From assembly GCA_020633495.1 (NCBI GenBank), contig JACKDR010000003.1:372001-436000 (forward strand): DNA of 64,000 nucleotides. The letters run 5' to 3'. Below, piece by piece: positions 50,749 to 59,143 of the stretch. Source of the DNA: Kofleriaceae bacterium. Its GTDB lineage: Bacteria > Myxococcota_A > Polyangia > Haliangiales > Haliangiaceae. A program made the translations under genes and the position numbers. The stretch's first letter is position 1. Every line of letters starts with the position of its first letter. The notes under the pieces are model-generated. The model made no database searches, was not told the DNA's origin, and saw nothing but the letters and a program-made list of their open reading frames with translations.

Positions 50749-51639
50749 CTACGGCGTGCAGTCGCGGTACAGCCGATCCGCGCCACCCTCCATCACCGCG
50801 GCGAGCTGCGCGTTGCCGTCGGCGTTGGCGTGGATGGTGTCCTGCATGAACGGCGTCGCCCCGGCCTGGTAGTGCGGGCAGGTGTCGACGTCGTAGTGGT
50901 GGCCGTGGCCGAGGAACGGCTCGAACTGGTGGACCAGGATCGCCCGGTCGCCGGCGCCGCTGGCGATCGAGCCCAGCGTGTCGTTGAACATGTGGAGGAT
51001 CTCGATCTTGGCGGCGCTGAGGTTGTACGGCGGCGCGGTGCAGTCGTCGAACGGGTTGTACTGGGTGTTCATCAGCACGGTGACGCCGTCGGCGAAGCGA
51101 TCGTCGCTGCCGAGCGTCGCGAACACGCCGTCCCAGGTGTCGCGCATCTCCCCCGACAGGTCGTCCCAGGCCGCCATCGCGGCGGCGTCGGACTGGAAGA
51201 TGTACGGCGCCAGATCGTTGCCGCCCATGTACGCCACCAGCAGCATCGGGCCGTCGCCGGCCGGGATGCTGGCGATCTGGCCGGGCAGGTCGGCGAGCTG
51301 GGCGCCGCCGACGGCGTAGTTCTCGTAGCTGGCGCCGGGCGCGTAGTGCGCGATGACGTAGTCGGCGAGCTGCTTGGACACGCAGTTGGCGCCCTGCGGG
51401 CCGCCGATCACCGAGCACGCGGTGATGCTGTCGCCGACCACGACGACCCGCTTGGGCGCGGTCGCGCAGGCGCGCGCCGGCGCGGCGTCGGGCGCGGACG
51501 GGTCGGCGTCGGGGCCGCCGAGGTGGGCGTCGGCGGCGGCGGGGCTGTCGTCGCCGGCCGCGAACGGGTCGTCGCCGCCGCCGCACGCGGCGGCGGTGAG
51601 CGCGCCCAGGATGCACGTCGAAAGGAGTGTCGGTCGCAT
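50749..51639 (-). CDS. SGNH/GDSL hydrolase lipoprotein
   Basis: A 296-residue exported lipoprotein. MRPTLLSTCILGALTAAAC gives the lipobox (Cys about 19), then an Asp/Ala linker. The esterase domain has block I VVVGDSITA with the nucleophile Ser, block III MGGNDLA, and a C-terminal Asp-x-x-His in DTIHANADGN. It should hydrolyse an ester, such as an acetylated sugar or a lipid, at the cell surface. ATG 51639 is one base after the FadL-like stop, and GGAGG seven bases upstream lies inside that gene, so the two are translated together. Confidence 0.88.
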   Translation of the reverse strand: MRPTLLSTCILGALTAAACGGGDDPFAAGDDSPAAADAHLGGPDADPSAPDAAPARACATAPKRVVVVGDSITACSVIGGPQGANCVSKQLADYVIAHYAPGASYENYAVGGAQLADLPGQIASIPAGDGPMLLVAYMGGNDLAPYIFQSDAAAMAAWDDLSGEMRDTWDGVFATLGSDDRFADGVTVLMNTQYNPFDDCTAPPYNLSAAKIEILHMFNDTLGSIASGAGDRAILVHQFEPFLGHGHHYDVDTCPHYQAGATPFMQDTIHANADGNAQLAAVMEGGADRLYRDCTP

Positions 51640-51640
51640 C

Positions 51641-53086
51641 TCACTGCCTCCAGGCCACGGCGAGGGTGATGACGTCGAAGCCGGCCCGGGTCACGCCGTG
51701 GAAGAAGCTCGGGGCCGGCTTGTCGAGGATGGTCCCGGCCGAGCCGGGGCTGCCGTCGGCGGCGGGGGCGACGTCGCGCTCGGCGACGAACAGGTGCAGC
51801 GCGGCGAGGTCGACGTCGAGGCGGCCGCCGCGCGTCGGCCGCGACCACCGCGCGCCGGCCGCGACGCCGAGCTTGTCGGAGTCGGGGGTCAGCAGGCTGA
51901 AGTGGCGGTCGTCGATCGGGCTCTGGTCCCAGAGGACGCCGGCGTGCAGCGCCACCGGCGCCGCCGGCAGCGTGGTCTCGACCCCGAGCCGCGCGCTCCA
52001 GGTGTCGCGCCACGCGTTCTCGACGGTGACGTCGTAGAGATAGGCGCCCGGCGTCGGCAGGAGCTCGGGCTCGTCGACGAAGTCGACGACGAGGCGCTCG
52101 AAGGTCGACCACCGCTGCCAGTTGACGTCGGCCTCGACCCGCCACCGCGGCGCGACCTCGGCGGCGATCCCGAGCCGCGCCACCAGCGGCAGCGGCAGCG
52201 CGATCCGCACGGCGTCCTCGCGGACCCCGGCGGGCTGCTGCTCGACGCCGTCGCCGTCGACCAGCGGCGCGATCGACTCGTTCTCGACCCGGGCGTCGCC
52301 CTCGAGGTGCAGCGTCACCGGCGACATGACGCTGGCGCCGACCCGCAGCCGCCCGCCCGGCGCGCGCCAGCCGACGCCGACGGTGGCGCCGACGCTGAAC
52401 GGATCCCGGCCGCCGATGCGGGTCATGCCCTCGAGACCGGCGCCGGGGTCCGGGTACTGCTCGGGATCGCCGGTGACGTAGGGCAGGGCGTTGCGCTGCT
52501 CGAGCGCGAGGTCGCCCCAGATCAGGTTGGCCGCGACGCCGACGGTCAGCCCGTGCGGCAGCTCGGCCGCGACCGCCGGGCTGACGAAGATCGTCCGCAG
52601 CGCGATCTGGGTGACGACCTGGCGCTGGGCGCCGTCGAGCGGGAAGTCCAGGGTCGCGCCGAACGGCGCGTAGACCGCGACGCCGGCGGTGGCGTGGCGC
52701 CCGAGCGCGGCGCTGACCCCCAGGTACGGCGCCGCGATCACGCGGTTGGTGTTGCGGACGCCGTCGAAGTGGAGGTCGGCGCCGGTGTTGGGATCGGTGA
52801 GCGGGCGCCGGTAGAACGTCACCCGGGGCAGGAACATGCCGGCGCTGAGCTCGACCTGGACGCCGTCGGCGCCGGCCAGCCCGGCCGGGTTGTGGAAGAT
52901 CGCCGACGGATCGTCGCCGTCGGCGACCACCGCCGAGCCCAGCCCGGCGGCGCGCGCGCCGATCTCGGGCACGTAGAAGCCGCCGGCGACGGCGCGGCCG
53001 GCGCCCGCCAGCGTCACCGCCAGGGTCGACGCCACGGCGAACGCCCGCGCAGCCGCGGCGCGCGGCGATGACCGGGGAGGCCTCAT
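51641..53086 (-). CDS. FadL/TodX-family outer-membrane transport protein
   Basis: A 481-residue outer-membrane beta-barrel of the FadL family, which imports long-chain fatty acids and other hydrophobic compounds. After a signal peptide (VASTLAVTLAGAGRAVA) the mature start GGFYVPEIGARAAGLGSAVV and DPSAIFHNPAGLAG are diagnostic, including the NPAG motif of the hatch. The rest consists of alternating beta strands ending VAWRQ; the final residue is not the aromatic one usual for barrels. ATG 53086 is chosen over GTG 53095 because TACGGT lies seven bases upstream. It is followed directly by the SGNH lipoprotein, which could act on esters brought in or out. Confidence 0.88.
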   Translation of the reverse strand: MRPPRSSPRAAAARAFAVASTLAVTLAGAGRAVAGGFYVPEIGARAAGLGSAVVADGDDPSAIFHNPAGLAGADGVQVELSAGMFLPRVTFYRRPLTDPNTGADLHFDGVRNTNRVIAAPYLGVSAALGRHATAGVAVYAPFGATLDFPLDGAQRQVVTQIALRTIFVSPAVAAELPHGLTVGVAANLIWGDLALEQRNALPYVTGDPEQYPDPGAGLEGMTRIGGRDPFSVGATVGVGWRAPGGRLRVGASVMSPVTLHLEGDARVENESIAPLVDGDGVEQQPAGVREDAVRIALPLPLVARLGIAAEVAPRWRVEADVNWQRWSTFERLVVDFVDEPELLPTPGAYLYDVTVENAWRDTWSARLGVETTLPAAPVALHAGVLWDQSPIDDRHFSLLTPDSDKLGVAAGARWSRPTRGGRLDVDLAALHLFVAERDVAPAADGSPGSAGTILDKPAPSFFHGVTRAGFDVITLAVAWRQ

Positions 53087-53093
53087 CGCGGGC

Positions 53094-53099
53094 ACCGTA
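53094..53099 (-). promoter_or_regulatory. -10 hexamer TACGGT for the FadL-like operon
   Basis: On the minus strand TACGGT is followed by seven bases and ATG 53086. It overlaps the alternative GTG start, supporting the later one. Confidence 0.5.
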
Positions 53100-53309
53100 C
53101 GAGCCGCGATCCGGCGAGTAAAGCCCGGTGATCGCGCGGGCTCCGACCCCTCGGTCGCGACCGCGCCCGGTCAAGCCCAGCGCTGGCAGCGGCTTGGCGG
53201 CGCCGGCGGCCGCGAGCGCGGTCGCGATGTACAGACGATGTAAGCCCGACGTCAGCCACCGCGCCACCCGGGCCGCGCCCGTGCTACGGAGGGCTCGAGG
53301 CCCGCCCGC

Positions 53310-53858
53310 GTGCTGATCGCCCTCAACAAGCCGTACCTGGTGCACTGCAAGTTCACCGACGACCAGGAGCCGCCGCGCCCGACGCTGGCGGGCCTGGGCC
53401 TGCCGCCGCGGGTCTACGTCGCCGGGCGGCTCGACCACGACAGCGAGGGCCTGCTGCTGCTCACCGACGACGGCAAGCTCAACCAGCGCCTGACCGATCC
53501 GCGGTGGAAGGCGCCCAAGACCTACTGCGTCCAGGTCGAGGGCACGGTCACCGAGGCGGCGCTCGCCCGGCTGGCCGCCGGGGTCACGCTCAAGGACGGC
53601 CCGACCCGCCCGGCCGAGGCGCGGCCGATCGATCCGCCGGCGTGGCTGTGGCCACGGACCCCGCCGGTGCGGTTCCGCAAGACCGTCCCCGACGCCTGGA
53701 TCGAGCTGACGATCCGCGAGGGCCGCAACCGCCAGGTCCGCCGCATGACCGCCGCGGTCGGGCTGCCGACGCTGCGGCTGGTCCGGGCCGCGATCGGGCC
53801 CTACGCCCTCGACGGCCTGGCCCCCGGGGCATGGCGCCAGATCGACGTGCGCGGCTAG
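53310..53858 (+). CDS. RluE-like rRNA pseudouridine synthase
   Basis: A 182-residue RsuA-family pseudouridine synthase. The catalytic Asp lies in YVAGRLDHDSEGLLLLT (about 32-48), followed by KTYCVQVEGTV and the conserved EGRNRQVRRM (about 140-150) that contacts RNA. The N-terminal S4 domain of RsuA and RluB is missing and the length matches RluE, which modifies 23S rRNA (U2457 in E. coli). The assignment to RluE rather than another small member is probable but not certain. GTG 53310 opens at the first sensible codon. The YebC gene follows after 32 bases. Confidence 0.85.
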   Translation: MLIALNKPYLVHCKFTDDQEPPRPTLAGLGLPPRVYVAGRLDHDSEGLLLLTDDGKLNQRLTDPRWKAPKTYCVQVEGTVTEAALARLAAGVTLKDGPTRPAEARPIDPPAWLWPRTPPVRFRKTVPDAWIELTIREGRNRQVRRMTAAVGLPTLRLVRAAIGPYALDGLAPGAWRQIDVRG

Positions 53859-53878
53859 ATTCCGGCCCCGCTTGGCTG

Positions 53879-53884
53879 TAGGTT
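53879..53884 (+). promoter_or_regulatory. -10 hexamer TAGGTT for yebC
   Basis: TAGGTT lies six bases before GTG 53891, in the leaderless arrangement. Confidence 0.45.
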
Positions 53885-53890
53885 CCGACC

Positions 53891-54613
53891 GTGGGCCGCG
53901 CCTTCGAGAAACGCAAGAGCACCATCTTCGCGCGCATGGATCGCGTGGGGAAGCAGTTCACCAAGATCGGCAAGGACATCGCGATCGCGGTCAAGGCCGG
54001 CGGTCCGAACCCCGAGGGCAACCCGGCGCTGCGCCGCGCGCTGCAGAACGCGCGCGCCGTCAACATGCCCAAGGAGCGGGTCGAGAACGCGATCAAGAAG
54101 GCCAGCGGCCAGGGCGCCGCCAGCTACGACATCGTGGTCTACGAGGGCTACGCCCCCCACGGCATCGCGCTGCTGGTCGAGGCCGCCACCGACAACGTGA
54201 CCCGCACGGTCGCCAACGTCCGCCACCACTTCAAGCAGCACGACGGCAACATGGGCACGTCGGGCAGCGTCGCGTTCATGTTCCAGCGCCAGGGCGTGTT
54301 CCGCCTCGACCCCGCCGGCATCGACCGCGACGAGCTCGAGCTCGACCTGATCGACCACGGCCTGGTCGCGCTCGAGGACGGCGAGACCGACAAGGGCGAC
54401 AAGGTCCTGGTCGTGCGCTGCGGCTTCACCGATTTCGGCGCCATGCAGACCGCGCTCGAGGCCCGCAAGCTGGCGGTGATCTCGACCGAGTCCGAGTACG
54501 TCGCCCAGACCCTGACCGAGCTGCCCGACGACCAGGCCGACGAGGTCATGGAGCTGATCGCGGCGCTCGAGGGCGACGACGACGTCCAGAACGTCTACAG
54601 CAACCTCGCCTGA
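53891..54613 (+). CDS. YebC/PmpR-family protein
   Basis: A 240-residue YebC family protein, reported as a DNA-binding regulator in some bacteria and as a translation factor in others (related to mitochondrial TACO1). Signatures: the N-terminal MGRAFEKRKSTIFARMDR, KDIAIAVKAGGPNPEGNPAL, NMPKERVENAIKKASG, YEGYAPHGIALLVEAATDN and NMGTSGSVAFMFQ. All three domains are present and the length is standard. The tandem phosphofructokinase genes follow after 21 bases. YebC is usually linked to ruvC, which is not seen here. Confidence 0.92.
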   Translation: MGRAFEKRKSTIFARMDRVGKQFTKIGKDIAIAVKAGGPNPEGNPALRRALQNARAVNMPKERVENAIKKASGQGAASYDIVVYEGYAPHGIALLVEAATDNVTRTVANVRHHFKQHDGNMGTSGSVAFMFQRQGVFRLDPAGIDRDELELDLIDHGLVALEDGETDKGDKVLVVRCGFTDFGAMQTALEARKLAVISTESEYVAQTLTELPDDQADEVMELIAALEGDDDVQNVYSNLA

Positions 54614-54634
54614 CGGCGGGGCAGGGAGTCGCAG

Positions 54635-55885
54635 ATGACCGCGAAGGGCACGCTGGGGATCCTGGTCGGCGGTGGGCCGGCGCCGGGCATCAACTCCGTC
54701 ATCTCGGCGGCGGCGATCGAGGCCCGCAACCGGGGCCTGCGGGTGCTCGGCATCCAGGAGGGCTTCCGCTGGCTGATGAAGGGCGACGTCGACCACGTCC
54801 GCGAGCTGACGATCGACGACGTCTCGCGCATCCACCTCACCGGCGGCTCGGTGCTGGGCACCGCGCGCGACAACCCGACCAAGGACGAGGCCAAGCTGGC
54901 CACCGTGGTCGACACCCTGACCCGGCTCGGCGTCGATCACCTGATCACGATCGGCGGCGACGACACCGCGCTGTCGTCGAGCCACGTCGACCGCCGCACC
55001 GGCCAGGGCATCCGCTGCGCCCACGTGCCCAAGACGATCGACAACGACCTGCCGTTGCCCGACCACGTCCCGACCTTCGGCTTCCAGACCGCGCGCCACG
55101 TCGGCGCCGAGGTCGTGCGCAGCCTGGCCGACGACGCCCGCTCGACCCGCCGCTGGTACGTCGTCGTCGCGATGGGCCGCCACGCCGGCCACCTGGCGCT
55201 GGGCATCGGCAAGGCCGCCGGCGCGACGCTGACGCTGATCGCCGAGGAGTTCCCGCAGCCGGTCGTGCCGTTCGGCACGATCTGCGACATCGTCGAGGGC
55301 GCGATCATCAAGCGCCGCGCCGCCGGGCACCACCACGGGGTCGCGGTCCTCGCCGAGGGGCTGATCGGCAAGCTCGATCCGGCCGAGCTCGCCGACCTGC
55401 AGGACGTCGAGCGCGACGACCACGGCCACATCCGCATGGCCGAGGTCGACCTCGCCCGCAAGGTCAAGGTCGAGCTGCAGGGCCGCCTGCTCCGGCGCGG
55501 CATCAAGGTGACGATCACCCACAAGAACCTCGGCTACGAGCTGCGCTGCGCCGACCCGATCGCGTTCGACGCCGCGTACTGCCGCGACCTCGGCTACCAC
55601 GCGGTGCGGTTCCTGGTCGGCGGCGGCTCGGGCGCGATGGTCACGGTGCAGGACGGCCACCTGGTGCCGATCCCGTTCGCCCAGATGCGCACCGCCGAGG
55701 GCCGGACCCGGGTCCGCCTCGTCGATCCCGCGTCGGAGAGCTACCAGGTCGCCCGCGAGTACATGCTGCGCCTCGAGCCCGACGACTTCCGCGATCCGGC
55801 GTGGGTCGAGCAGCTGGCCGAGGCCGGCGGCACCACCGCCGACGAGCTGCGCGCCCGGTTCGCGCCGCCCACCACCCCCACCTGA
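54635..55885 (+). CDS. PPi-type 6-phosphofructokinase (paralogue 1)
   Basis: A 416-residue phosphofructokinase A-family enzyme that makes fructose 1,6-bisphosphate. The Gly loop is GGGPAPGIN (12-20). The phosphoryl-donor motif reads GGDD at 107-110, and PKTIDND lies at 132-138. An Asp at the last position of GGDD and a Lys before TIDND are the hallmarks of pyrophosphate-dependent enzymes, where ATP enzymes have GGDG and PGTIDND. The catalytic Thr and Asp residues are present. It would be reversible and work in glycolysis or gluconeogenesis. It is followed at 11 bases by a second, diverged copy. Confidence 0.9.
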   Translation: MTAKGTLGILVGGGPAPGINSVISAAAIEARNRGLRVLGIQEGFRWLMKGDVDHVRELTIDDVSRIHLTGGSVLGTARDNPTKDEAKLATVVDTLTRLGVDHLITIGGDDTALSSSHVDRRTGQGIRCAHVPKTIDNDLPLPDHVPTFGFQTARHVGAEVVRSLADDARSTRRWYVVVAMGRHAGHLALGIGKAAGATLTLIAEEFPQPVVPFGTICDIVEGAIIKRRAAGHHHGVAVLAEGLIGKLDPAELADLQDVERDDHGHIRMAEVDLARKVKVELQGRLLRRGIKVTITHKNLGYELRCADPIAFDAAYCRDLGYHAVRFLVGGGSGAMVTVQDGHLVPIPFAQMRTAEGRTRVRLVDPASESYQVAREYMLRLEPDDFRDPAWVEQLAEAGGTTADELRARFAPPTTPT

Positions 55886-55896
55886 GGAGACCGAGC

Positions 55897-57141
55897 GTGG
55901 CCATCCATCGCATCGGCGTCGTGGTCGGCGGCGGCCCCGCGCCCGGCACCAACGCCGTGATCGCGGCCGCCGCCATCGAGGCGATCAAGCTCGGCTGCGT
56001 GCCGATCGGCTTCCACGACGGGCTGCACTGGCTGGCCCAGCGCTACACCGACGAGCAGCACGAGCTGACGATCGAGGAGGTGTCGCGAGCCCACCTGACC
56101 GGCGGCGTCATGCTCGGCACCTCGCGCACCGACGTCGCGGCCGACCCGGTGCTGCTGCGCAACACCGTCGACGCCCTGCGCAAGCTCGCGATCGACGCCG
56201 TCGTCGCGATCGGCGGCGACGATCTGGTGCGCAGCGCGCTCGCGATCGAGCGCGAGTCGGGCGGCCGCATCAAGGTGGTGCTGGTGCCCAAGAGCATCGA
56301 CAACGACCTGGCGGTGCCGGCCCAGGTCGTCAGCCTCGGCCACGAGACCGCGCGCCACGTCGGCGTCGAGCTGGTCAAGAACCTCATGGAGGACGCCCGC
56401 ACCACCGGGCGCTGGTACCTCGGCGTCACGATGGGCCGGCCGACCGGCCACCTGACGCTCGGCATCGGCAAGGCGGTCAGCGCGACCTGCACGGTCATCC
56501 CCGAGGAGTTCGGCCCCGGCCCGGTCCGCCTGGCCGACATCGTCGACATCGTCGAGGGTGCGATCATCAAGCGCCGCGCGCTGGGCAAGCCGCACGGCGT
56601 CGCGCTGCTGAGCGAGGCCCTGGTCGAGCGCTTCGATCCCGCCGAGGTCGAGGAGCTGCAGGACGTCGACCGCGACGCCCAGGGCAACATCCGGGTCACC
56701 GAGATCGATCTCGGTCGCAAGGTCCTCAACGAGGTCACGCTGCGGTTCGAGAAGCGCGGCATCAAGGTCTCGGTGGTCGACAAGACCATCGGCTACGAGC
56801 TGCGGTGCGCGGCGCCGCTGCCGATGGAGGCCGAGTACGCCCGCGATCTCGGCTTCGCGGCGGTGCGCCACCTGGTCGGCGGCGGCGGCGGCGCGGTGGT
56901 GACGCTGCAGACCGGCGCGCTGCGGCCGGTGCCGCTGGCCGAGTGCGTCGACGCCGCGACCGGCCGGGGCCGGCAGCGCGCGGTCGACGTCACCAGCGAG
57001 AACTACCAGGTCGCGCGCGCGTACATGGTGCGGCTCGAGCCCGCCGACCTCGCCGACGACGCCCAGGTCGCGCGCCTCGCCGCGGCCGGTGGCTTCGAGC
57101 CCGACGCGTTCCGGCGCCACTTCGCGCGCCTCGCCGGCTGA
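55897..57141 (+). CDS. PPi-type 6-phosphofructokinase paralogue 2 (PKSIDND variant)
   Basis: A 414-residue second member of the same subfamily, clearly related to its neighbour: same GGGPAPGTN loop, GGDD at 106-109, MGRPTGHLTLGIGKA and IVEGAIIKRRALG. The substrate motif reads PKSIDND (131-137), where Ser replaces the Thr that normally orients the attacking hydroxyl. It may have altered activity, use another sugar phosphate (sedoheptulose 7-phosphate is used by some PPi enzymes), or regulate the first copy as a subunit. GAGGAGA precedes GTG 55897 by six bases. Confidence 0.85.
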   Translation: MAIHRIGVVVGGGPAPGTNAVIAAAAIEAIKLGCVPIGFHDGLHWLAQRYTDEQHELTIEEVSRAHLTGGVMLGTSRTDVAADPVLLRNTVDALRKLAIDAVVAIGGDDLVRSALAIERESGGRIKVVLVPKSIDNDLAVPAQVVSLGHETARHVGVELVKNLMEDARTTGRWYLGVTMGRPTGHLTLGIGKAVSATCTVIPEEFGPGPVRLADIVDIVEGAIIKRRALGKPHGVALLSEALVERFDPAEVEELQDVDRDAQGNIRVTEIDLGRKVLNEVTLRFEKRGIKVSVVDKTIGYELRCAAPLPMEAEYARDLGFAAVRHLVGGGGGAVVTLQTGALRPVPLAECVDAATGRGRQRAVDVTSENYQVARAYMVRLEPADLADDAQVARLAAAGGFEPDAFRRHFARLAG

Positions 57142-57355
57142 CCGGCCGGTCGGCGCGGCTCGCGGCGCGTCGGCCGCGCCCGCGGCGCGGCGCGGCGAAA
57201 ACCTTGCGCGCGCCGGCGCCGGCGGCGCGGCGGTGTAGGCCGCGACCTACGCTGTCGGGGACCGTCCCCACCACCGCTGTGGGCACGAAAATCCCCAAGA
57301 TCTCGGGAACTCCACGGGACGGCGGCGGTACGTCGGTTGCACTGCCCCGGCCGTG

Positions 57356-57877
57356 ATGTACCCCCGCCGCCTCGGCCGCCGTGCCCTCCTCGCGTCCGCC
57401 CTCCTGCTGCTCCCCGCCTGCGTCGTCGACATGATCGAGACCGTCGACGGCGCGGCGCTGGCCCGGGTCGGCGCGTACCACGACATGGACGAGCTCAGCC
57501 GCGAGCCCTACGCCTCCGAGCTCGCGCCCGCCCGGATCACGGTCTGGTTCGACGGCGAGTCCGAGGACGAGTACCTCCGCATCCACCCCGACGTCGACGG
57601 CTCGGGCGCGCACGTGGCGCCGGGCTCGATGATCGTCCGCGAGGTGCGCGACGCCGCCGGCACGATCACCAAGCTGACCGTGATGTGCAAGGGGCCGCCC
57701 GGCTACAACGCGGACCTCGGCGACTGGTGGTTCGCCGTCACCGATCCCGACGGCCTGCCGCTGCCCGACGCCGCCGGCACGCCGATCGTCGGCAAGGTCG
57801 GCGACTGCTACAGCTGCCACGCCGAGCGCGCCGCCGACGACTTCCTGTTCGGCATGCCGGCGGCCGAGACCCGCTGA
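57356..57877 (+). CDS. Cytochrome P460-like haem lipoprotein
   Basis: A 173-residue exported lipoprotein: MYPRRLGRRALLASALLLLPAC gives the lipobox. The domain resembles cytochrome P460 proteins: beta strands FDGESEDEYLRIHPD, MIVREVRDAAGTITKLTVM and a WWFAVTDPDG strand, then the haem motif CYSCH (in GDCYSCHAERAADDFLF) near the C-terminus. P460-type proteins bind a c-type haem and may oxidise hydroxylamine or handle NO, but many relatives only bind haem; the reaction is unknown. GTG 57353 would add one residue. A hairpin follows before the convergent hemerythrin-like gene. Confidence 0.7.
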   Translation: MYPRRLGRRALLASALLLLPACVVDMIETVDGAALARVGAYHDMDELSREPYASELAPARITVWFDGESEDEYLRIHPDVDGSGAHVAPGSMIVREVRDAAGTITKLTVMCKGPPGYNADLGDWWFAVTDPDGLPLPDAAGTPIVGKVGDCYSCHAERAADDFLFGMPAAETR

Positions 57878-57880
57878 CGT

Positions 57881-57902
57881 GGCCGCGCGGCGGCGCGCGG
57901 CC
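57881..57902. terminator. Hairpin between convergent haem and hemerythrin-like genes
   Basis: GGCCGCGCG at 57881-57889 pairs with CGCGCGGCC at 57894-57902 around a four-base loop (GCGG). Nine GC pairs between the two stops make a strong bidirectional terminator-like structure, without a U tract. Confidence 0.5.
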
Positions 57903-57905
57903 GGG

Positions 57906-58416
57906 TCAGGGCGCGGCCGCGAGCGCCGCGATCGCGTCGTCGAGGGCGCCGCGGGCGCCGTCGAGGTCGGCGCGCCAGCGCGCAGCCAGCTCGTCGATCA
58001 GCGCCGGCGCGGTGGCGGCGGCGTGCACGAACAGGTCCTGCTCCTCGGCGAGGTGGTGGTGCTCGGCGAGGTGCAGCACCGGCGCCGCGGCGTCGAGCGC
58101 GACCAGCGCGGCGCGGCGCCAGCCCGGCGTCGCGCGGTCGACCGCCGCCACCGGCGCGCGCAGCCGGCCGATCGCGGCCAGCAGCTTGACGTGCTGGCCG
58201 AAGTACAGCTCGGCCGGCCACCCGCGCGGTGGCGTCGAGCCGCGGCACCAGCCGGGCCTCCTCGTCGGCGGCGTGGCGCGCGGTCAGGCCGTGGAAGACG
58301 TCGAGCAGCGCCGCGGCGCGGCGGCCGTCGCCGACCAGCACCAGCTCGCGGACGTGGGCGAAGACGTCGTCGAGGCGGTGGTGGATCTCGACCAGGGGCG
58401 CGAGCGCGCGGGTCAC
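57906..58416 (-). CDS. Hemerythrin-like (HHE) protein with a frameshift
   Basis: Starting at GTG 58416 the first frame reads VTRALAPLVEIHHRLDDVFAHV to about EEARLVPRLDATAR, and near 58228 the coding signal moves to the frame that ends at TGA 57906, continuing AELYFGQHVKLLAAIGRLRA. Joined, the protein has about 170 residues and four helices with His-rich diiron motifs (IHHRLDD, HAADEEARLVPR, GQHVKLL, AEHHHLAEEQDLF). Hemerythrin-like proteins bind oxygen, iron or NO, or act as sensors. The break is probably one base in the GCGCGGG run. It lies 17 bases after the DUF3060 gene. Confidence 0.65.
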
Positions 58417-58432
58417 CGGATCGGGCTCGCGG

Positions 58433-58831
58433 TCACGGCAGGATGCCGAGCTGGAACAGGACCCACAGCGTCGCCGCCACGGTGCCGTCGCAGTCGAACT
58501 GCTTCTGGGCGTCGGCCACCGTGCCCCACGTCGAGCCGCTCTTGTAGATCTTGCCGTTCTCGATGGTCGCCTTGGTGCTGCCCGAGACCTCGACCGCCAT
58601 CTTGCTGCCGCGCTGCACCGCCTTGCCCTGGGTGCTGCCCGACTTCTCGATCGTGAGGTCGGTGCCCGAGCGGCGCACCGTGAACTTGGTGCTGCCGCTC
58701 TTCTCGACCCGGTTGTCCTTGCACTTGTACTCGGGGCTGGCGACCGCCGGCCCGGCGATCATCGTGGCCAGGGCCAGGGCGACGGCGAGGACACCGGCGC
58801 GGCGGCGAGGGGAGGCGTGGTCGTGGGTCAT
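58433..58831 (-). CDS. DUF3060-like secreted repeat protein
   Basis: A 132-residue protein with a cleavable signal peptide (VLAVALALATMIAGPAVA). The mature part contains four repeats of about 18-20 residues centred on SGST (VEKSGSTKFTVRRSG, IEKSGSTQGKAV, VEVSGSTKATIEN, YKSGSTWGTVADA), like DUF3060 proteins that form short beta-helices. The function is unknown, possibly binding at the cell surface. AGGAG lies six bases before ATG 58831. The hemerythrin-like gene follows 17 bases downstream, so both may be co-transcribed. Confidence 0.8.
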   Translation of the reverse strand: MTHDHASPRRRAGVLAVALALATMIAGPAVASPEYKCKDNRVEKSGSTKFTVRRSGTDLTIEKSGSTQGKAVQRGSKMAVEVSGSTKATIENGKIYKSGSTWGTVADAQKQFDCDGTVAATLWVLFQLGILP

Positions 58832-58969
58832 GCGGGCTCCTGCCGGGACGGCCCGGTCAGGATAGCGCGGCGGCGCCTCCGCCGCCGCCGGGAGCGACGC
58901 CGGTGCGCCCGGCCAGGCGATTTCGTGGGAACGTGGTGCCACGACCGCTGTCGGAGGATCGGGGGATCC

Positions 58970-59143
58970 ATGCACAGAAGGCTCGCTGCGATCGCTGCGT
59001 TCATCGTCCTCGGCTGCCAGAGCGGCATCCCGGACCCGTCCACGGAGCCGACCACGGGCGCGACCGCCGCGTCCCCGCCCGTCGCCGCGCGCGGCCCGGC
59101 GCGGGTCGCGGCCCGCCGCGCCGCGCCGCGCGCGGCCTGGTGA
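58970..59143 (+). CDS. Short lipoprotein, possible signal-bearing start of the VIT/vWA protein
   Basis: A 57-residue ORF from ATG 58970 whose sequence MHRRLAAIAAFIVLGCQSG forms a lipoprotein signal peptide, followed by an Ala/Pro/Arg-rich tail. Its TGA at 59141-59143 overlaps the GTG start of the large downstream gene as GTGA. The downstream protein has no signal peptide of its own although its relatives usually do, so a one-base shift may have split one gene. Alternatively the two are separate and coupled. GGAGG and GGGGGA lie before the ATG. Confidence 0.45.
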   Translation: MHRRLAAIAAFIVLGCQSGIPDPSTEPTTGATAASPPVAARGPARVAARRAAPRAAW

